Of a DNA stretch of 64,000 bases, positions 12,101 to 23,600 are shown piece after piece. The notes beneath the pieces are model-generated. The model was not told where the DNA came from and ran no database searches. It was given only the letters and a program-made list of their open reading frames with translations. Position 1 is the stretch's first letter. The number at the start of each line of letters is the position of its first letter. A program made the position numbers and the translations under genes. Source of the DNA: Branchiostoma floridae (Eukaryota; Chordata; Leptocardii; Amphioxiformes; Branchiostomatidae); the NCBI RefSeq assembly GCF_000003815.2, contig NC_049986.1, positions 6,978,028 through 7,042,027 on the forward strand, in the 5' to 3' direction.

Positions 12101-14701
12101 CTAACCAAACTTCTTCAGAGTCCAAACATTTATTCTGGACTGAACTAGTAAACAGACCCCGACCCTATCCATATTTGGTCTGTAGTAAATAAACTAAAAT
12201 GGCCCTCAGCATCGTGACTTTTTGACTGCAATACCACTTTGGATTACAGGCTGTGAGTCAATTTTTCTCAGGACTAGCAGACTGGCTGAATTTTTTGTCA
12301 TCAAGTACTACTTATGTCAGCAATGTTTCAGAACCACATACCAACTTGTCTAGCCTTCCCTGGGGGCAAGAGCTTTTTTTCAGTGGGTAGCGTGTCTATG
12401 CAGTACAGACAAACACCTGATCCTCGAGACCAAAAATACTGTAAGAGGTTCACAATCAAAACAACACTAGCTTTAAGTTTAACCGAATGCCAAATAGCAG
12501 TTACTCAAGCAAATGTTATTTGTCATATCTTTAATCTTATTACCTGGATGTCGAACCTTCATTGATGTAAAATATTACCTTATGGATTGCAAATATACCA
12601 CAAAAGTACAGTGTGACTGTAAACCAGACAACCAGAAAGTTTTAAAACAAGAAATAAAGGGAAAATTTGCCCCTGTGCCCCAGACATAACTTTCTTTACT
12701 GCTTGCCAAATCTTGGTGGTTCCAGATGTTTCTTGTTTCTACTTTTGTCAAAGACTACTTGGTATCCACATAAAGATTTCTGCCCTGTTTTCAATTTGGA
12801 TGCACATCTTATACTTGAACAGAGAATTAAAGGACCAAGAATTTCCGGTATCAGGTCTTTTCGTCCCCTAGATCTTTCGTCCCCTAGTCCTTTCGTCCCC
12901 GTTTTGGATGTTTCGTCCTCGTCATGGTTTTTTCGTCCTCGTCATGTTACAGTGTTTAACCCCCCAAAGGCAACTTATAAGACATTTTATCACGTCCTAT
13001 TCCGTAGATGATTAAATCTAATACTTTGAAAGCATTTTCCGACCGCTTATATCGGGAAAATAGTTGCTCAGTCCTTCGTTGGACGGCGCCATACTCTGAC
13101 TACAATGTAATTCCAGTCGGTCCGGATCATTGGTGAATTCACCAACATGAATATCTTAAAGTTTTTCAAAATGTGCATACAGTCGATTATGTTATTAAAG
13201 TTTCCTATAAGTTTGCTTATTTACTCAGACAAACTCGGTAAAAGGTGTGCACGAGCGCTTTGCAACATGCGTAAACATCCAAGATGGCGGACCTGGCGGC
13301 ATGAAAATTTTTTACTCGTCCGTTTTGTGCCGGTTATCGAAAGTGGAAGACTAAAACAAATCAAAAATGTACTTTTTTTAATAGAAGTTTGATAAAAACT
13401 CTTATAGAAATTTTGTGACTTGACAATAACTTGTTGCATGGACAAGCATCATGCGAGGACGAAACGTCCATGCCGAGGACGGGGACGAATGGTCTAGGGG
13501 ACGAAAAGACTAGTAACCGAATTTCCAATATGAAAAAAAGATGACATTTGGTAAAATACATTATTTCCTACAAATATAGGTGCAGTGATATTTCTTCTGA
13601 TAACCCTTCAACATAAAAAGTTGCAACCTTTCAAATATTGAGTTTGACATTATTGACATTTAAATTTTGATTATAAATTAGCAAAGGCAATCATTTACAT
13701 TAAAGTCAACCTTTGACTTGATTTATTAGAATTGCAAAGCCTTTCTATGACTTCAATATGACACTGAAACAAGACATGGTAAGGTGCTAACTCGAGAAGC
13801 TCTTAACTTTTGTATGGCCCACGTCAGTCCTTGTATATGACAGCAAACATCTGTTTGCATAGTGAGACATACCATCAAGTACTTTCAGTAAAATTTGGCA
13901 AGAAAAAAAATTATATCATGAAAGCTCTGCACATGCCCAGTTGTTTTTACAATTTTTTCGCCATCCGAACCCAGACTGTCCACGAAACGCAGACTTGGTA
14001 TTTCCGCTTCAGAGGCGAGAGCACGCCATTCAAGAGAACAAAGGAGCTTTCTTCTTCTGACCACGCCGCAAATTTTCGCACGAGAAACGGCGAAGTTTTC
14101 GCTGCAAACGTCCAATCCTTTCAGCTACTTCTTACATGACGTTTGGGATTGGTAAAATAACGTCTACGTTAACTGAATAACTGAAGACTTTGCACATAAG
14201 ATGTTTAAATTAGTTAAAAAATCTCAATCAAATCTAAGTGCCACACAAATCAAGCTGAAGCTACACAGAAGCTGGCGGCATGTGCAAATCGTCGACTTTA
14301 CCACCTAAAAATTCAATTCGGCTCTCAACCTACCAATATATTTTACAGGTAACGATACACAGATTTCTTAGGCAAAAAGATTTCCCAACTCTGGGTTTAA
14401 AAACTCCTAATTTTAAGTTAAGTATTTAAGATTTTGCTAGTGAATCCGTGCTTGACAAACAAGACATTATTTGCTAGCACGCGGTCATGTCACAGTCGGC
14501 ACTGCGCGCGCGTCGACTCCAAAACTTCAGGACGTGGTTTCTCGAAATATCCAGCCTACAGACAAAAATTATTCCGACAAAATTTGAGAAAATACTCTTC
14601 TTCACCTGTCTTGCTCTCTGTAAGGCGTCTGCAAACGCTGCATTTTGTGTTTCTGGCGTCGACATCGCCGATGGAGGCGCCACCGCTGAATAGTCCATCA
14701 T
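152..14701 (-). CDS. FUBP: Far upstream element-binding protein (FUBP/KHSRP family), 3' end off the window
   Basis: Single-strand nucleic-acid-binding regulator. Vertebrate members bind the FUSE element upstream of MYC and AU-rich mRNAs in the nucleus. I joined 20 coding exons, all GT-AG with consistent phase (plus coordinates, 5' to 3'): 14606-14701, 10183-10303, 9175-9216, 8523-8562, 8050-8105, 7543-7614, 6924-6981, 6645-6816, 6136-6234, 5790-5846, 5454-5558, 4579-4681, 4154-4254, 3705-3749, 2864-3169, 2638-2649, 1658-1728, 1085-1166, 701-725, 152-262; about 591 residues. The N-terminus carries the family helix [18 protein letters not shown]1 (about 106-170), KH2 (194-262), KH3 (307-375) and KH4 (412-478) have loops GRGG, GKGG, GKGG and GKGG. 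Then follow a Gly/Pro-rich linker with [13 protein letters not shown] and a tyrosine-rich motif [10 protein letters not shown]. The last roughly 50 residues are outside. Start chosen at tandem ATG ATG at 14701. Exact paralogue (FUBP1, 2 or 3) cannot be assigned; invertebrates usually have one. Confidence 0.95.
1451..1650. repeat. 40-bp x 5 minisatellite in a FUBP intron
   Basis: Five head-to-tail copies of a 40-bp unit (GACATTAGCTATACACTATA followed by GGCACTGTTATGTTCTAAGN) run from 1451 to 1650. The first copy has a few substitutions, and the others are almost identical. The array ends about 6 bp from the GTAAGT donor of the FUBP exon at 1658-1728, so it occupies the very start of that intron. 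Confidence 0.95.
2638..2649 (-). CDS. FUBP: 12-nt microexon of FUBP encoding DDMH
   Basis: Between KH4 and the Gly/Pro-rich exon lies a candidate microexon: CACAG acceptor, 12 coding bases (Asp-Asp-Met-His), then GTAAGTC donor. Both flanking exons are phase 0 at this junction, so inclusion or skipping keeps the frame. The strong donor and polypyrimidine-poor but usable acceptor are what is seen. Its use in transcripts is inferred. Confidence 0.6.
4814..4871. repeat. Short palindrome with 16-bp perfect arms
   Basis: ATATTCCCTTATGAAA at 4814-4829 is the exact reverse complement of 4856-4871, with a 26-nt spacer. It sits in the FUBP intron between exons 4579-4681 and 5454-5558. It could be a tiny MITE or a remnant of one. 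No target duplication is clear. Confidence 0.6.
5101..5434. mobile_element. hAT-like MITE, 5-bp TSD GACAG
   Basis: Starts CAGGGATAAACAAG and ends with the near reverse complement of CAGGGTTGGACAAG. Perfect 5-bp direct repeats GACAG flank it (5096-5100 and 5435-5439). Inside are four or five copies of CGGGCAAGT in both orientations (subterminal repeats). At 334 bp it has no coding capacity. It inserted only 20 bp from the splice donor of the FUBP exon 5454-5558. Confidence 0.85.
5559..10182. other. FUBP middle introns, no further gene seen
   Basis: Short to medium introns separating the exons for the linker region, KH1 and KH2. They contain no element whose ends I could define. The C-run at 6431-6440 and the poly-A/T tracts are the only notable low-complexity runs. 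Confidence 0.5.
10545..10606. repeat. 31-bp tandem duplication in FUBP intron 1
   Basis: Two adjacent copies of TTTATGGTRTTCCATTGAAA plus about ten further bases, differing at a few positions. No other structure is seen in 10304-12838, which is otherwise featureless intron. Confidence 0.6.
12847..13518. mobile_element. 672-bp TIR element with 8-bp TSD GAATTTCC
   Basis: Termini GGTATCAGGTCTTTTCGTCC and (reverse complement) GGTTACTAGTCTTTTCGTCC are followed on both sides by further TTTCGTCCCC or TTTCGTCCTC motifs. Perfect GAATTTCC repeats lie at 12839-12846 and 13519-13526. An 8-bp duplication fits hAT or P-type transposases, but the GGTA/GGTT ends are not classic hAT ends, so the superfamily is left open. 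Non-autonomous: no transposase frame. It contains CCAAGATGGCGG near 13279-13290, a consensus YY1 site. Located in FUBP intron 1. Confidence 0.85.
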
Positions 14702-14760
14702 CTTGACAAAATGGTGGCTGCGAAATGTGTGTTTCCTGCCAGATGCATTGTGGGTAGAAA
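14702..14760 (-). promoter_or_regulatory. FUBP proximal promoter / 5' UTR with ZNF143-like motif
   Basis: Reading on the minus strand, TACCCACAATGCATCTG (about 14740-14755) resembles the ZNF143/STAF site (CCCANMATGCA core). GCCACCATTTTG (about 14708-14719), just before the start codon, contains a YY1-like CCATTTT. Both sit within 60 bp of the ATG, as in TATA-less housekeeping promoters. The motif match is seen; the function is inferred. No TATA box is obvious. Confidence 0.4.
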
Positions 14761-16069
14761 ATTATGGTATCTTCTGTAGGTAGAATGAAGATTTCAACAA
14801 AAACAAAATTTCTAGTTGTACAAATAATGTTGTTTTAAATACACTCAAATACGCAAATAATTATCAAATATTAAAAAAATATTAAATTTTGGACATTGAA
14901 ATTCAACTCATAACAAAGTTGCAAAGCAATAATGAATAGACACAAGACAATAAATCCCCCCATTACAATCTCTTAAATAGAATATTCTAAAATTTGACCT
15001 TTGCCTGGAGGCAATTAGAGGGCATTAAAATACAGATTTTTAATCGATATATTTATACATACTCTGACGAAAAAAATTAATATAAAAGCCAAGCATCTTG
15101 AAACTAAAAAAGAACTAGATGAATGATAGACGAATAATCCTTTACTTTGGTTTACACACGTATGTTGGTGTGTCTGAAACTCTCTCTCTTTGTCCTGTCG
15201 CCCTTAAACTTTGGGGTTTGATGAAAGAGCTGGGCTGTCTGCCTGGGCTGTCTACCTGGGCTGTCTACCTGGCCTGGCTATCACGTCAGGCTACTCAGAA
15301 CCCCCCATTCATAGCCCCTCAGCTGATTGACAAGCATAGTAATTGCTAATCTCTAACCCTGCTAGTGACCTGAGGTTGGCCTGTCCATGTGCACCACTGG
15401 TGGGCCCTTCGGGAATGTGTCTGGGAGGCCTTCCTTGCAGGAACACAAGTACCAGCACTGTGTAGTCCCAGATCCTAATTTTGAAGCTGTTTAATTTTGC
15501 ATTTCAGGACTACATGTATTCCTAAAAGCTGTTAGTCAGGACTATTCCTAAAATGAAGTATTTGCAAAGTAACAAATGACTCCGATTTCACATGTTATAT
15601 AAAACCTTGATAAAACCTATAAGTCTAGACCCTAGAAGATACTCCTTTATCATTCTATTTTGTAAAAAGATTTTATAACGGTAAGGCTTTCTTGTTATTC
15701 CGGCAATATGGCATTACTTGTGTATGTACTAGATTGGTCTGAAAATTGCAAGCTAGTAATTACTAAGTTTGTATTTTGTTTGTTCATATATGCCCCTGAG
15801 GTGAAATCTTGCCTGGCCAATCTTCTCGGACTCCTACCTTGTTGTGTTGGGTAAATGTTTGACCTAGAAAACAGGTCCTAGGTTCATATCCTTTGACATG
15901 TCACAAAAGCTGTGCTGGTAATACAGGACTTTCCCCACTCCATCCAATTGTACAAGGGGGTGGAGAGATTATTGGCAATGGAAGGAGAGGATTTGGCTCT
16001 GTCCTGGACACAAAAGTTGTAAATTGTGGATAACAATCCACAGCCTCAAAAAGGCTATGTGACTACCGA

Positions 16070-16556
16070 CAGGGTCCTCACCAGGGGATGGAACAAGGGC
16101 GGCCCTCCACTATGTTCCTGGCCCAGCACCACTATAACGTTACTACTTTTAAAATTTAGTGTGTTTCTTCCTATTTTCCTGGTTAGGTTTGCTAACATTC
16201 ATGACAATTCACAGATTTTTGTGCCAAGCGGTGTCACTTTTCCAATCAGCATTGGCTGCAAAAACTTGCAATTGTGAATGGGCGATGATCAAAACAATAG
16301 TCGTTTCACTATTGCTAAAGGAATTGCTATTATTCTTGGAGAACTTGACACCTTCTGTCATTGCAAAATGATCCCATTTTCAGGAAAACACTTTTAAAAC
16401 AGTGCAAACGTGATTATGAGGTATACTTCACAATCTTTACATTTTACAATCTAAACTTGTCAGAAAATAAGATTAGGTTTTCCAAAATAATCATCTTACC
16501 GTCAGGTTATTTTTGCCAGTCTCTCCACTATACTAAAAATTCTGGGGAGAAACCTG
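16070..16556. mobile_element. hAT-like MITE, 5-bp TSD ACCGA, nested insertion
   Basis: Starts CAGGGTCCTCACCAGGGG and ends TTCTGGGGAGAAACCTG. Flanked by ACCGA at 16065-16069 and 16557-16561. Its inside matches, in opposite orientation, the element at 55932-56297, including a shared stretch around GTGTTTCTTCCTATTTTC and GACAATTCACAGATTTTTGT, so both belong to one family. Inserted within the larger 15212-17062 element. Confidence 0.85.
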
Positions 16557-16736
16557 ACCGAGAGTGTATATGTCAATATGGCATACTAGTATAGAGAACA
16601 AGGAGGTACATGTAATTATACCCCCCTTGGTCAGTACAATTTTAGCTTTACAGTGATTTATGCTCGTCCTTCTTGTTGTGCGAGCTGAGATTTTCTGTCC
16701 TAGAAGATAGATATTCAATAAAGAAACAAATTTAAC

Positions 16737-16738
16737 AC

Positions 16739-16802
<64 letters not shown>
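16737..16802. repeat. (CA)n microsatellite
   Basis: About 66 bp of nearly uninterrupted CA dinucleotides with one CAAA interruption, directly abutting the inner end of the right inverted repeat of the 15212-17062 element. Confidence 0.95.
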
Positions 16803-16805
<3 letters not shown>

Positions 16806-17062
16806 GCTGGTACTTGTGTTCCTGCAAGGAAGGCCTCCAGACACATTCCCGAAGGGCCCAGCCAGTGGTGCACATGGACAGGCCAACCTTAGGTCACTAG
16901 CAGGGTTAGAGATTAGCAATTACTATGCTTGTCAATCAGCTGAGTGACATATGATGGGGCTATGAATGGGGGGTTCTGAGTAGCCTGACGTGATAGCCAG
17001 GCCAGGTAGACAGCCCAGGTAGACAGCCCAGGCAGACAGCCCAGCTCTTTCATCGAACCCTA

Positions 17063-17637
17063 AACTTTGCAACAACAGACACATGGTAAGACAGGTGATC
17101 AAATTTAAAAGGATGAAACCAGCTCTTCAAGGGGGCGTGTCCTGTTAAAACTCAGGTGCGTAGCTGTCTTCTAGTGATCTATTCCGTACATAGAGTGAAC
17201 TGCTGTAAAGTGGGCGCCAAGTATAAGGTAAATAGCAATCAAGCAAAGAGTAAGAAAAATAATGTTGAACTTTTAAAACTTTCTCTTAACTTTTTGTCTT
17301 CAGACAGTCAACATGCAACGGTACAAGAGTGATACAAACCAATGTACAAACAAAGCATTTGTATTGAGAGCATACTTTAGTAGTACTGCATGTAGTACAT
17401 ATATAGCTTTACAGTTCCAAAAACGTCCTTGCTTGAGGTGTATGTATTTCAACTCCTGCCTACCTCATATTACTATAAAGGACGATATATAAACACCCTT
17501 GCTAAAGTACGACTGTAGGGGCTTGTCAAATCTTATTTGAGTCACAGATTTGACTCCCAAACATAGTAAATTTGTCTCACTCTTTTTCATTTTCAAATAA
17601 TAATATTCTTCTTTATATAGTCAGGGGCAGCTGCACC
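17063..17637. other. Upstream region of the aminotransferase
   Basis: Unique-looking A/T-rich sequence between the large transposon and the first coding exon. It may hold the promoter or 5' UTR. No TATA box or CpG cluster stands out. Confidence 0.35.
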
Positions 17638-20600
17638 ATGTCCAGTACAACTGACAAAGTGGATGCGAAGGATGCATACGACGAACAGAACATGTTTGAG
17701 AATGGGAGGATAAACTTGCAGATTGGAGCCCCAGCATACGCCATCCTCCAACAATGTGCCAGCATCATGAGAGTAGCCACTGAACATAGAATGGTAAGTT
17801 TTGGAGTACTGTAAATTCATTCATTTTCTTGGGACTTGGTTGAAACAGATCTAGATAGAAACAACGTTGTAGTACGTACAGTACTAGTATTTACTTACTT
17901 AATGATTGATTTGATTTATTGATTTATTTACAAATTCATGCCTGAAGGCTAATTGCAAGGATAAAGACAGTAAAAAGTAACAAGTGTCTATTCTATACAG
18001 CTATATAATATATCAAAAATGTATATTTGCAATGTCATGAATTAACAGTGATGAAGTCACTGTGAAAAACCACAGTGAACATTTCAACGTTAACAGTAAA
18101 ATATGATTTTTCATGAAGTACTAGTACATGTATGTGTACATTGAAGTAACAACTGAAGAAATTATCTAGAAGTTTATCTATGTGGGGCAATGTTTTTAAG
18201 CCGTGCACCACTGACTTTTACACTTTGTAATTGTAATCCAGGCTAGAGAAGAGAAGGAGGGGTTCCTGTTCCAGTACGGATCACGAAACGGAGACGTAGC
18301 TTACAGGAAAGAGCTGGCTTCTTTCCTCACCAGGCATTACAGATATCAAGTTGACAGGTACTGCAATGATAGAATGTCATCTCCAAACAGAGCTATTGGT
18401 GTCAAGGCAGAACCCAAATGGCCATTACCTGGTAGTATCCAACAGGCCTACAGTACCTTACAGTGACTTACTTGGACTGGTTGGCTCCTTGGATGTTTAA
18501 TAATATGCTTTGCATCCGATAGGTCTGCTTGAAAATTATAGAGAATGGAACTTTTTTGACAACTCTCTCCAAAAGTATTCCAATACATCTAAGCTCTGAA
18601 ATTGTGATTTTGTTATGAAGTACAAGTCTGGACCACACCAAACCAATTTCTTTGCTGTCTATTTTCAGAATAATGACGGAAATAAACTTAAGATGAAAAA
18701 GAAATACATTGATGAAAAAGATCTAGGAAAACAAGGAATTTCCATTAACTGATTTAGAAAGAACCCTTTCAGACTCCAAGAATTGAGAAGTGCCATTGGC
18801 TGATTAAAAGGCTATGGGACGAACGAATGAACGAACGATTGGTCTGACACTCAGGTTAGAGTACTAGTATTACCAATACTGTTCATGCATGCATGTTATT
18901 TGCAACAGCTCGTCTCTGGTGGTGACAGCAGGAGCAACACAAGGGCTGTACATGCTGGCCTCCCTGCTGTTCAGCAGGGGAGATGTGGTGTTTGTAGAAG
19001 ATCCCACCTACTTCATTGGTTTCCAAATATTGAAGACAGACTTGGGCTTAAAGACAATCTCAGGTATCTAAGTATCACATTTTAGTGGGAATCTAAAAAA
19101 CTGTTACTCATGACCAGTTTGCTACTCGGGTGTCAAGCTTTCATATGGTATCTACCATATTTCTTCAGCTCTGAAGTCTACAAATTGTCAGATGTGTATT
19201 CAAATAATTTACCTGGAGGACCACTTGATTTAATAACATTATTCCTTTGCTCAAAACTCAGGTTAATAAAAGAGTTTGAAACATGGTCTTTGTGACCACT
19301 GGATAGATAATTTCTTACAATCACTAACATGCAACAGCATCTAATAAGCTTCTAAACTTATCAGTAAACTCTAAGTAAAATGTGGCCCATTGTTTGTTGT
19401 CACCTTATTGGAAAGCGCTTGGGAAATTTCCCCAGTAAAATGAACTTGTAAATACCTTCCTCTGTAAAAACCTTTGGGTTCTGGTGGGTTAAGTGAGTTA
19501 AACAGGGTTAAATTGAGTTTTGAGGGTTAAGTCGGGTTCTGGGAGTTGTGGGGCATTTTCAGAGGGTTCAGATTCGCTAAGGTCCAGTGAATCTTAACCC
19601 TCATTAGCCGGGTCGATGAGTTCCGCTGGGTTAAAATGGGTTTGGCGTGGTCAACCCTCTGGCGTTGCAAACACTTAGTCAATTTCTGCTGCCGTGTCCG
19701 CAAAAATGCGTAAGTCCATAAAGGTCAGACATCGAAGTTAGGGCTGCCCATTGACAAGCATGTTGAAATACACTGAATGAAGGCTTCAAAAAAGTACTAA
19801 CCCATAGTTCAATCTTTAAAATTCTTCTCCACCAGAAAGTCACTTGGGTCTAGTTTATAAGCATTCAAAGAAAACAGAGGGTTGTTTGGCTCATTCTCGG
19901 AGAAAAGCTCGCTCTATGAAAGAAACCTCACCTTTGACCCATTTTCCCTCCTGATACAACCAGTAGCACCCTATAACTAAAACCTGTCCTTACACCAGCT
20001 GAACTGCTGAACTGAACAAATTTTGACCCAAACAGGAAAGCTTAGACCCTACCTGTCTCTTCTAACTCAAAAAGTCTCCAGATTGGGCAAAAATTTTCAA
20101 GGAAAAGAAGGATTTTCAAGGATTTTAAGTCACACCCAAATCGTCTTCCCATTTTTTGCCCTCTACCGCGCAACGCAACTCTGACGTCAGCCCTAAATAC
20201 GAACCATGTGTGGTTGCCTACCGCGGTAGCCGTGCCGCAACGCCCCCTTCCGTACGCAAAGCGCAGTGACTGAGGAGGTGATAAAGGTCAGGAAGGGAGC
20301 TTGCCTGTAATGACAAACGCTCAGGCAGTTGCTGGAATGTAAATATGGGGTTATGGATAGTAGAATGCTGAGAAAACAGGGTGAATAAGAAGAGTCAGTT
20401 GGCGGGATTGTGCTATGAAGTATGATTTCCACTGCGCGGATGTCATCGATATCCAAATTTTTAACTGCCCTGGCAATCTCATGAGGACACAACACCACAC
20501 GTCTACAAAATATCCGTGGCGCAACAAGAAAGGTTGTTTTGTTGATGTCTCGGTAGGATTGCCCCACGGGAAGTGCTTGTACAGCGCGACTGAGCGGGAA

Positions 20601-23600
20601 CCTCCCCACAGTGAGTTACTCCGGCGGCGAAGCTTCAACTGAACCCGTCTATACATGCGCCGTCCACGTTGCATGCTCAGTGAACTGCCAGAATGTCACG
20701 TTAGAATTTCAAGACGCCCGGCTACACGATCTTTCGAAATAAGGATGTTCCTGGCATAAAAACCTGGCTGCGATATGTTGAAAATCGCACAGAAATTCCA
20801 CCAAAAAACGACGTGGAACGCAACGCGCTGACGCCATGAATCAAGTAATGAGCCATTGACAGCACAGTCGCGCTGCTCGTTCATGAGTTTGAAACCCGAC
20901 CCGCCTTGTTTCACATTCGCCGTTTCCTTGTATCCAAAGTATCACAACGTTCCCGCGAGTGAGTCTCGTCTGTCTTCCGTCCAAGACCGGACAAAACCGG
21001 TTGGTTTGAAGAGTACTAGTATTAACTCACAACGTACCTGAGGCGTAGTATAAATGGTTTCCGTGGTGTTATTATGGCAAATAACAAGCACACGCACGCA
21101 AAGTCAGCGAGGTCTTTCATGTTAAATACAACACGCACACGCACGCAAAAAGTTACATAAGCATGATGAATTTTACTAAATAAACAAAACAAGATCTTCT
21201 TCCTATTGGTTCTTTGTTCGGGAAATAAAAAATGGTTTATGACTGACCTGTATCGGGCCTCCTGCCTTCAAAGTTGTTTAAATAAATACAACAATTCAGT
21301 CGTTTATTTATTGGTAACGGTTGCGCTAGCTCGTCGTGACCATGGGCGCGGCGGCTGGTATACGAAACATATCTAATTTTGTGTGATTTGTCTCAGTTTC
21401 ACAAATCGCCCGTCTTACGATTTCAGATTAGAGTCCTTTATTATTAGAGCACAATAACATGCCTTTGCAAGCAATTTTTCGGGATTCTTTAAAGACAAAT
21501 GACAGAACCTCGTTTATAGGCGACGAATATCAGGGTTGTTTTTTTTTCTGTCAGTATTCCTCTTAGCTGATTGGCTACCGAATTGATTGAATTTGTGCCA
21601 AGCGAAACTTCAGACAGCCCGGAGCCTGCGGTGGGCTTTTCAAAGGAGCCGCTCTGTCAATCAAGAGAAAGTTTAGGTGCCGCCTCGATATCGATGCTGC
21701 TGTTTGCGTGTATCAAATCATCGCATAATAGTTCAATTTTATCCAGAAACGGACAAATCCCAGACTATCATTGCTATCTTTTTGTGACAGTGCTCTAATT
21801 TTATTCGTATCTTCCGCCAAATAAATTGCAATTTGGAGAGTTGTACCTGTAGAGAAGCTGTGCCCCCGATGCCGATGGGGTGTTTATTTACGCGGTAAGC
21901 ACGTGCGGTCATTGACCTTAAACGCTTGCGTTGTTCTTGAACATTTGGCATATTTTCAGTTTTCCGGGATGACATGAAAATGCCGACAATGTCGAATCAT
22001 TACTAGCTTTTCATATTGCGTTACAACCACATACAGGCATTCACTCAAGCCATATACTTAGATCGTTAGTTTTGAGAGCTGTTTATTTTGAAATCGCACG
22101 GCCGCAGTAGGAATTTGTGGATCTCAGCGGAAGGCTTTTGGCGTCTTGCATAACGTTTTACAATTTCAGCGGATAATTGCGGAGAATTTTTTACTGGTCC
22201 TGTGGAAGATTGCGTTTAACTGCGGAAGATTACAGGACGGATAGCGTTCGTTATGGGCAGGGATTTGGTCCTGTGCGGTCCCAATTTTTGGCGGTCGCGG
22301 TCGCGTTGGCCAGGTGCGTGGTCGTCTTCAAAAGGTCGCTTAATGCTTGCGTCAATGGGGAAAATTTTCGAGATCGAGAAAAAGCGGTCGTAATGACCCG
22401 GTGATCAGCTTGAAGAGGTCGCTTGAGCAGGTTTGACTGTACTAGACTAGTAATAACCTTGATCTGACTGAGGAAATCTGTTAGGTACACATGTATCACA
22501 TGTACACATGTGTATTCGGTAGAACAATACAGTGAATCTGTGCCAAATGATTTATAGACCCTGTGCCGCTGCGGCAGGTTCATAAACAAGCTGGCTGCTG
22601 TTGTTCATACGCACGCCCTCTCATGTTTCCCGGCGGGGGAAACTACAAGATAAAGCTGTGCTTGGTTGAGAGGACTCGGTGCGGGATATTCAAACAGCCT
22701 TCATCTGTACAGCTCCTGTATTATCATCAATACTAATCTCCAAGCAGATCCTACGGTGGTGTAATATACTATCAAAGCCGGCCAAGAAGGTTAGCTTGCC
22801 AAAGTGAGACCATTGACCACCTACGGTGGGTTTCATACATTACACCATCGTGGCCAATAGTCTCACTTTTGCAATTACACCACCGTAGGATCTGCTTGGA
22901 GATTACATCAATACGAGGTATCCAATTACTGCACGAATCCTTTGGGCTGATATTTGACAGGAAGCGTCTTAAGTGTTTGTGACCACATAAACAACAATAG
23001 ATTTGAGCGCCAGGGCCGGAACATTGAAAACATGCCAATACATGTGTTGTATCTATGCTGTTTCAAACGGCTTGTTGAACTCACTAATTGTCTGCAGATT
23101 GCCATGGGCCGGGCAGTCCTCCCGGATCGACATGGTTGAACGACTTCCCCCCGCCGGGAAGCCAGCTTATATCAACAAACCCAGGTACAGGTCTTTGGCC
23201 AGGCACAGGCACAGGTCTCTGGGCATGGACCAAATCTGTTTCTAGACCAAATGCGCTGTAAGGGAACGTACGATAATAGCCAAGGGGCGAAGGAAAAGAA
23301 CTTCCTTTGCTTGAATCTTCGTTTCAAATGGACACCTATTTACTGACATTACGGGAGTGTCGTAGAGTTATTTCCCCCACTTCTGCATGGGTCACGGTAA
23401 TATCTCTCAACCTAAGGAAAGAATCAGGGGAATGTGGGACACGACAAGGTACCTAAGACCCGAGTACTGTCCCTGAATGATCCAGACTCCTCAGAGATAT
23501 TTTCGCGCGTTTCCATTCGTGGTGGATATGATGAGGCCCCATTAATCCTGCTTCGGTGGTTTCGGCTCGGAATTTGATTTGAAAAACATGCACATATGAA

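Larger units (their letters stand above)
15212..17062. mobile_element. About 1.85-kb element with roughly 250-bp terminal inverted repeats
   Basis: 15212-15462 and 16802-17062 are inverted copies of each other with a few substitutions and one indel of about 13 bp. The outer ends read GGGTTYGATGAAAGAGCTGG and continue into three direct GGGCTGTCTRCCTGG units. The centre has no open transposase. A younger hAT-like element (16070-16556) and a CA microsatellite sit inside. Outer boundaries are uncertain by about 10 bp, and I could not identify a target duplication. It fills most of the interval between FUBP and the aminotransferase. Confidence 0.8.

Noticed and set aside
16533-16919. 128-residue frame with a long Val-Cys run
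   Set aside because: It translates the CA microsatellite and the terminal repeat of a transposon.
20193-20609. 138-residue minus-strand frame in intron 3
   Set aside because: Composition and content resemble no protein family; it lies in C/G-rich repeat-like DNA.
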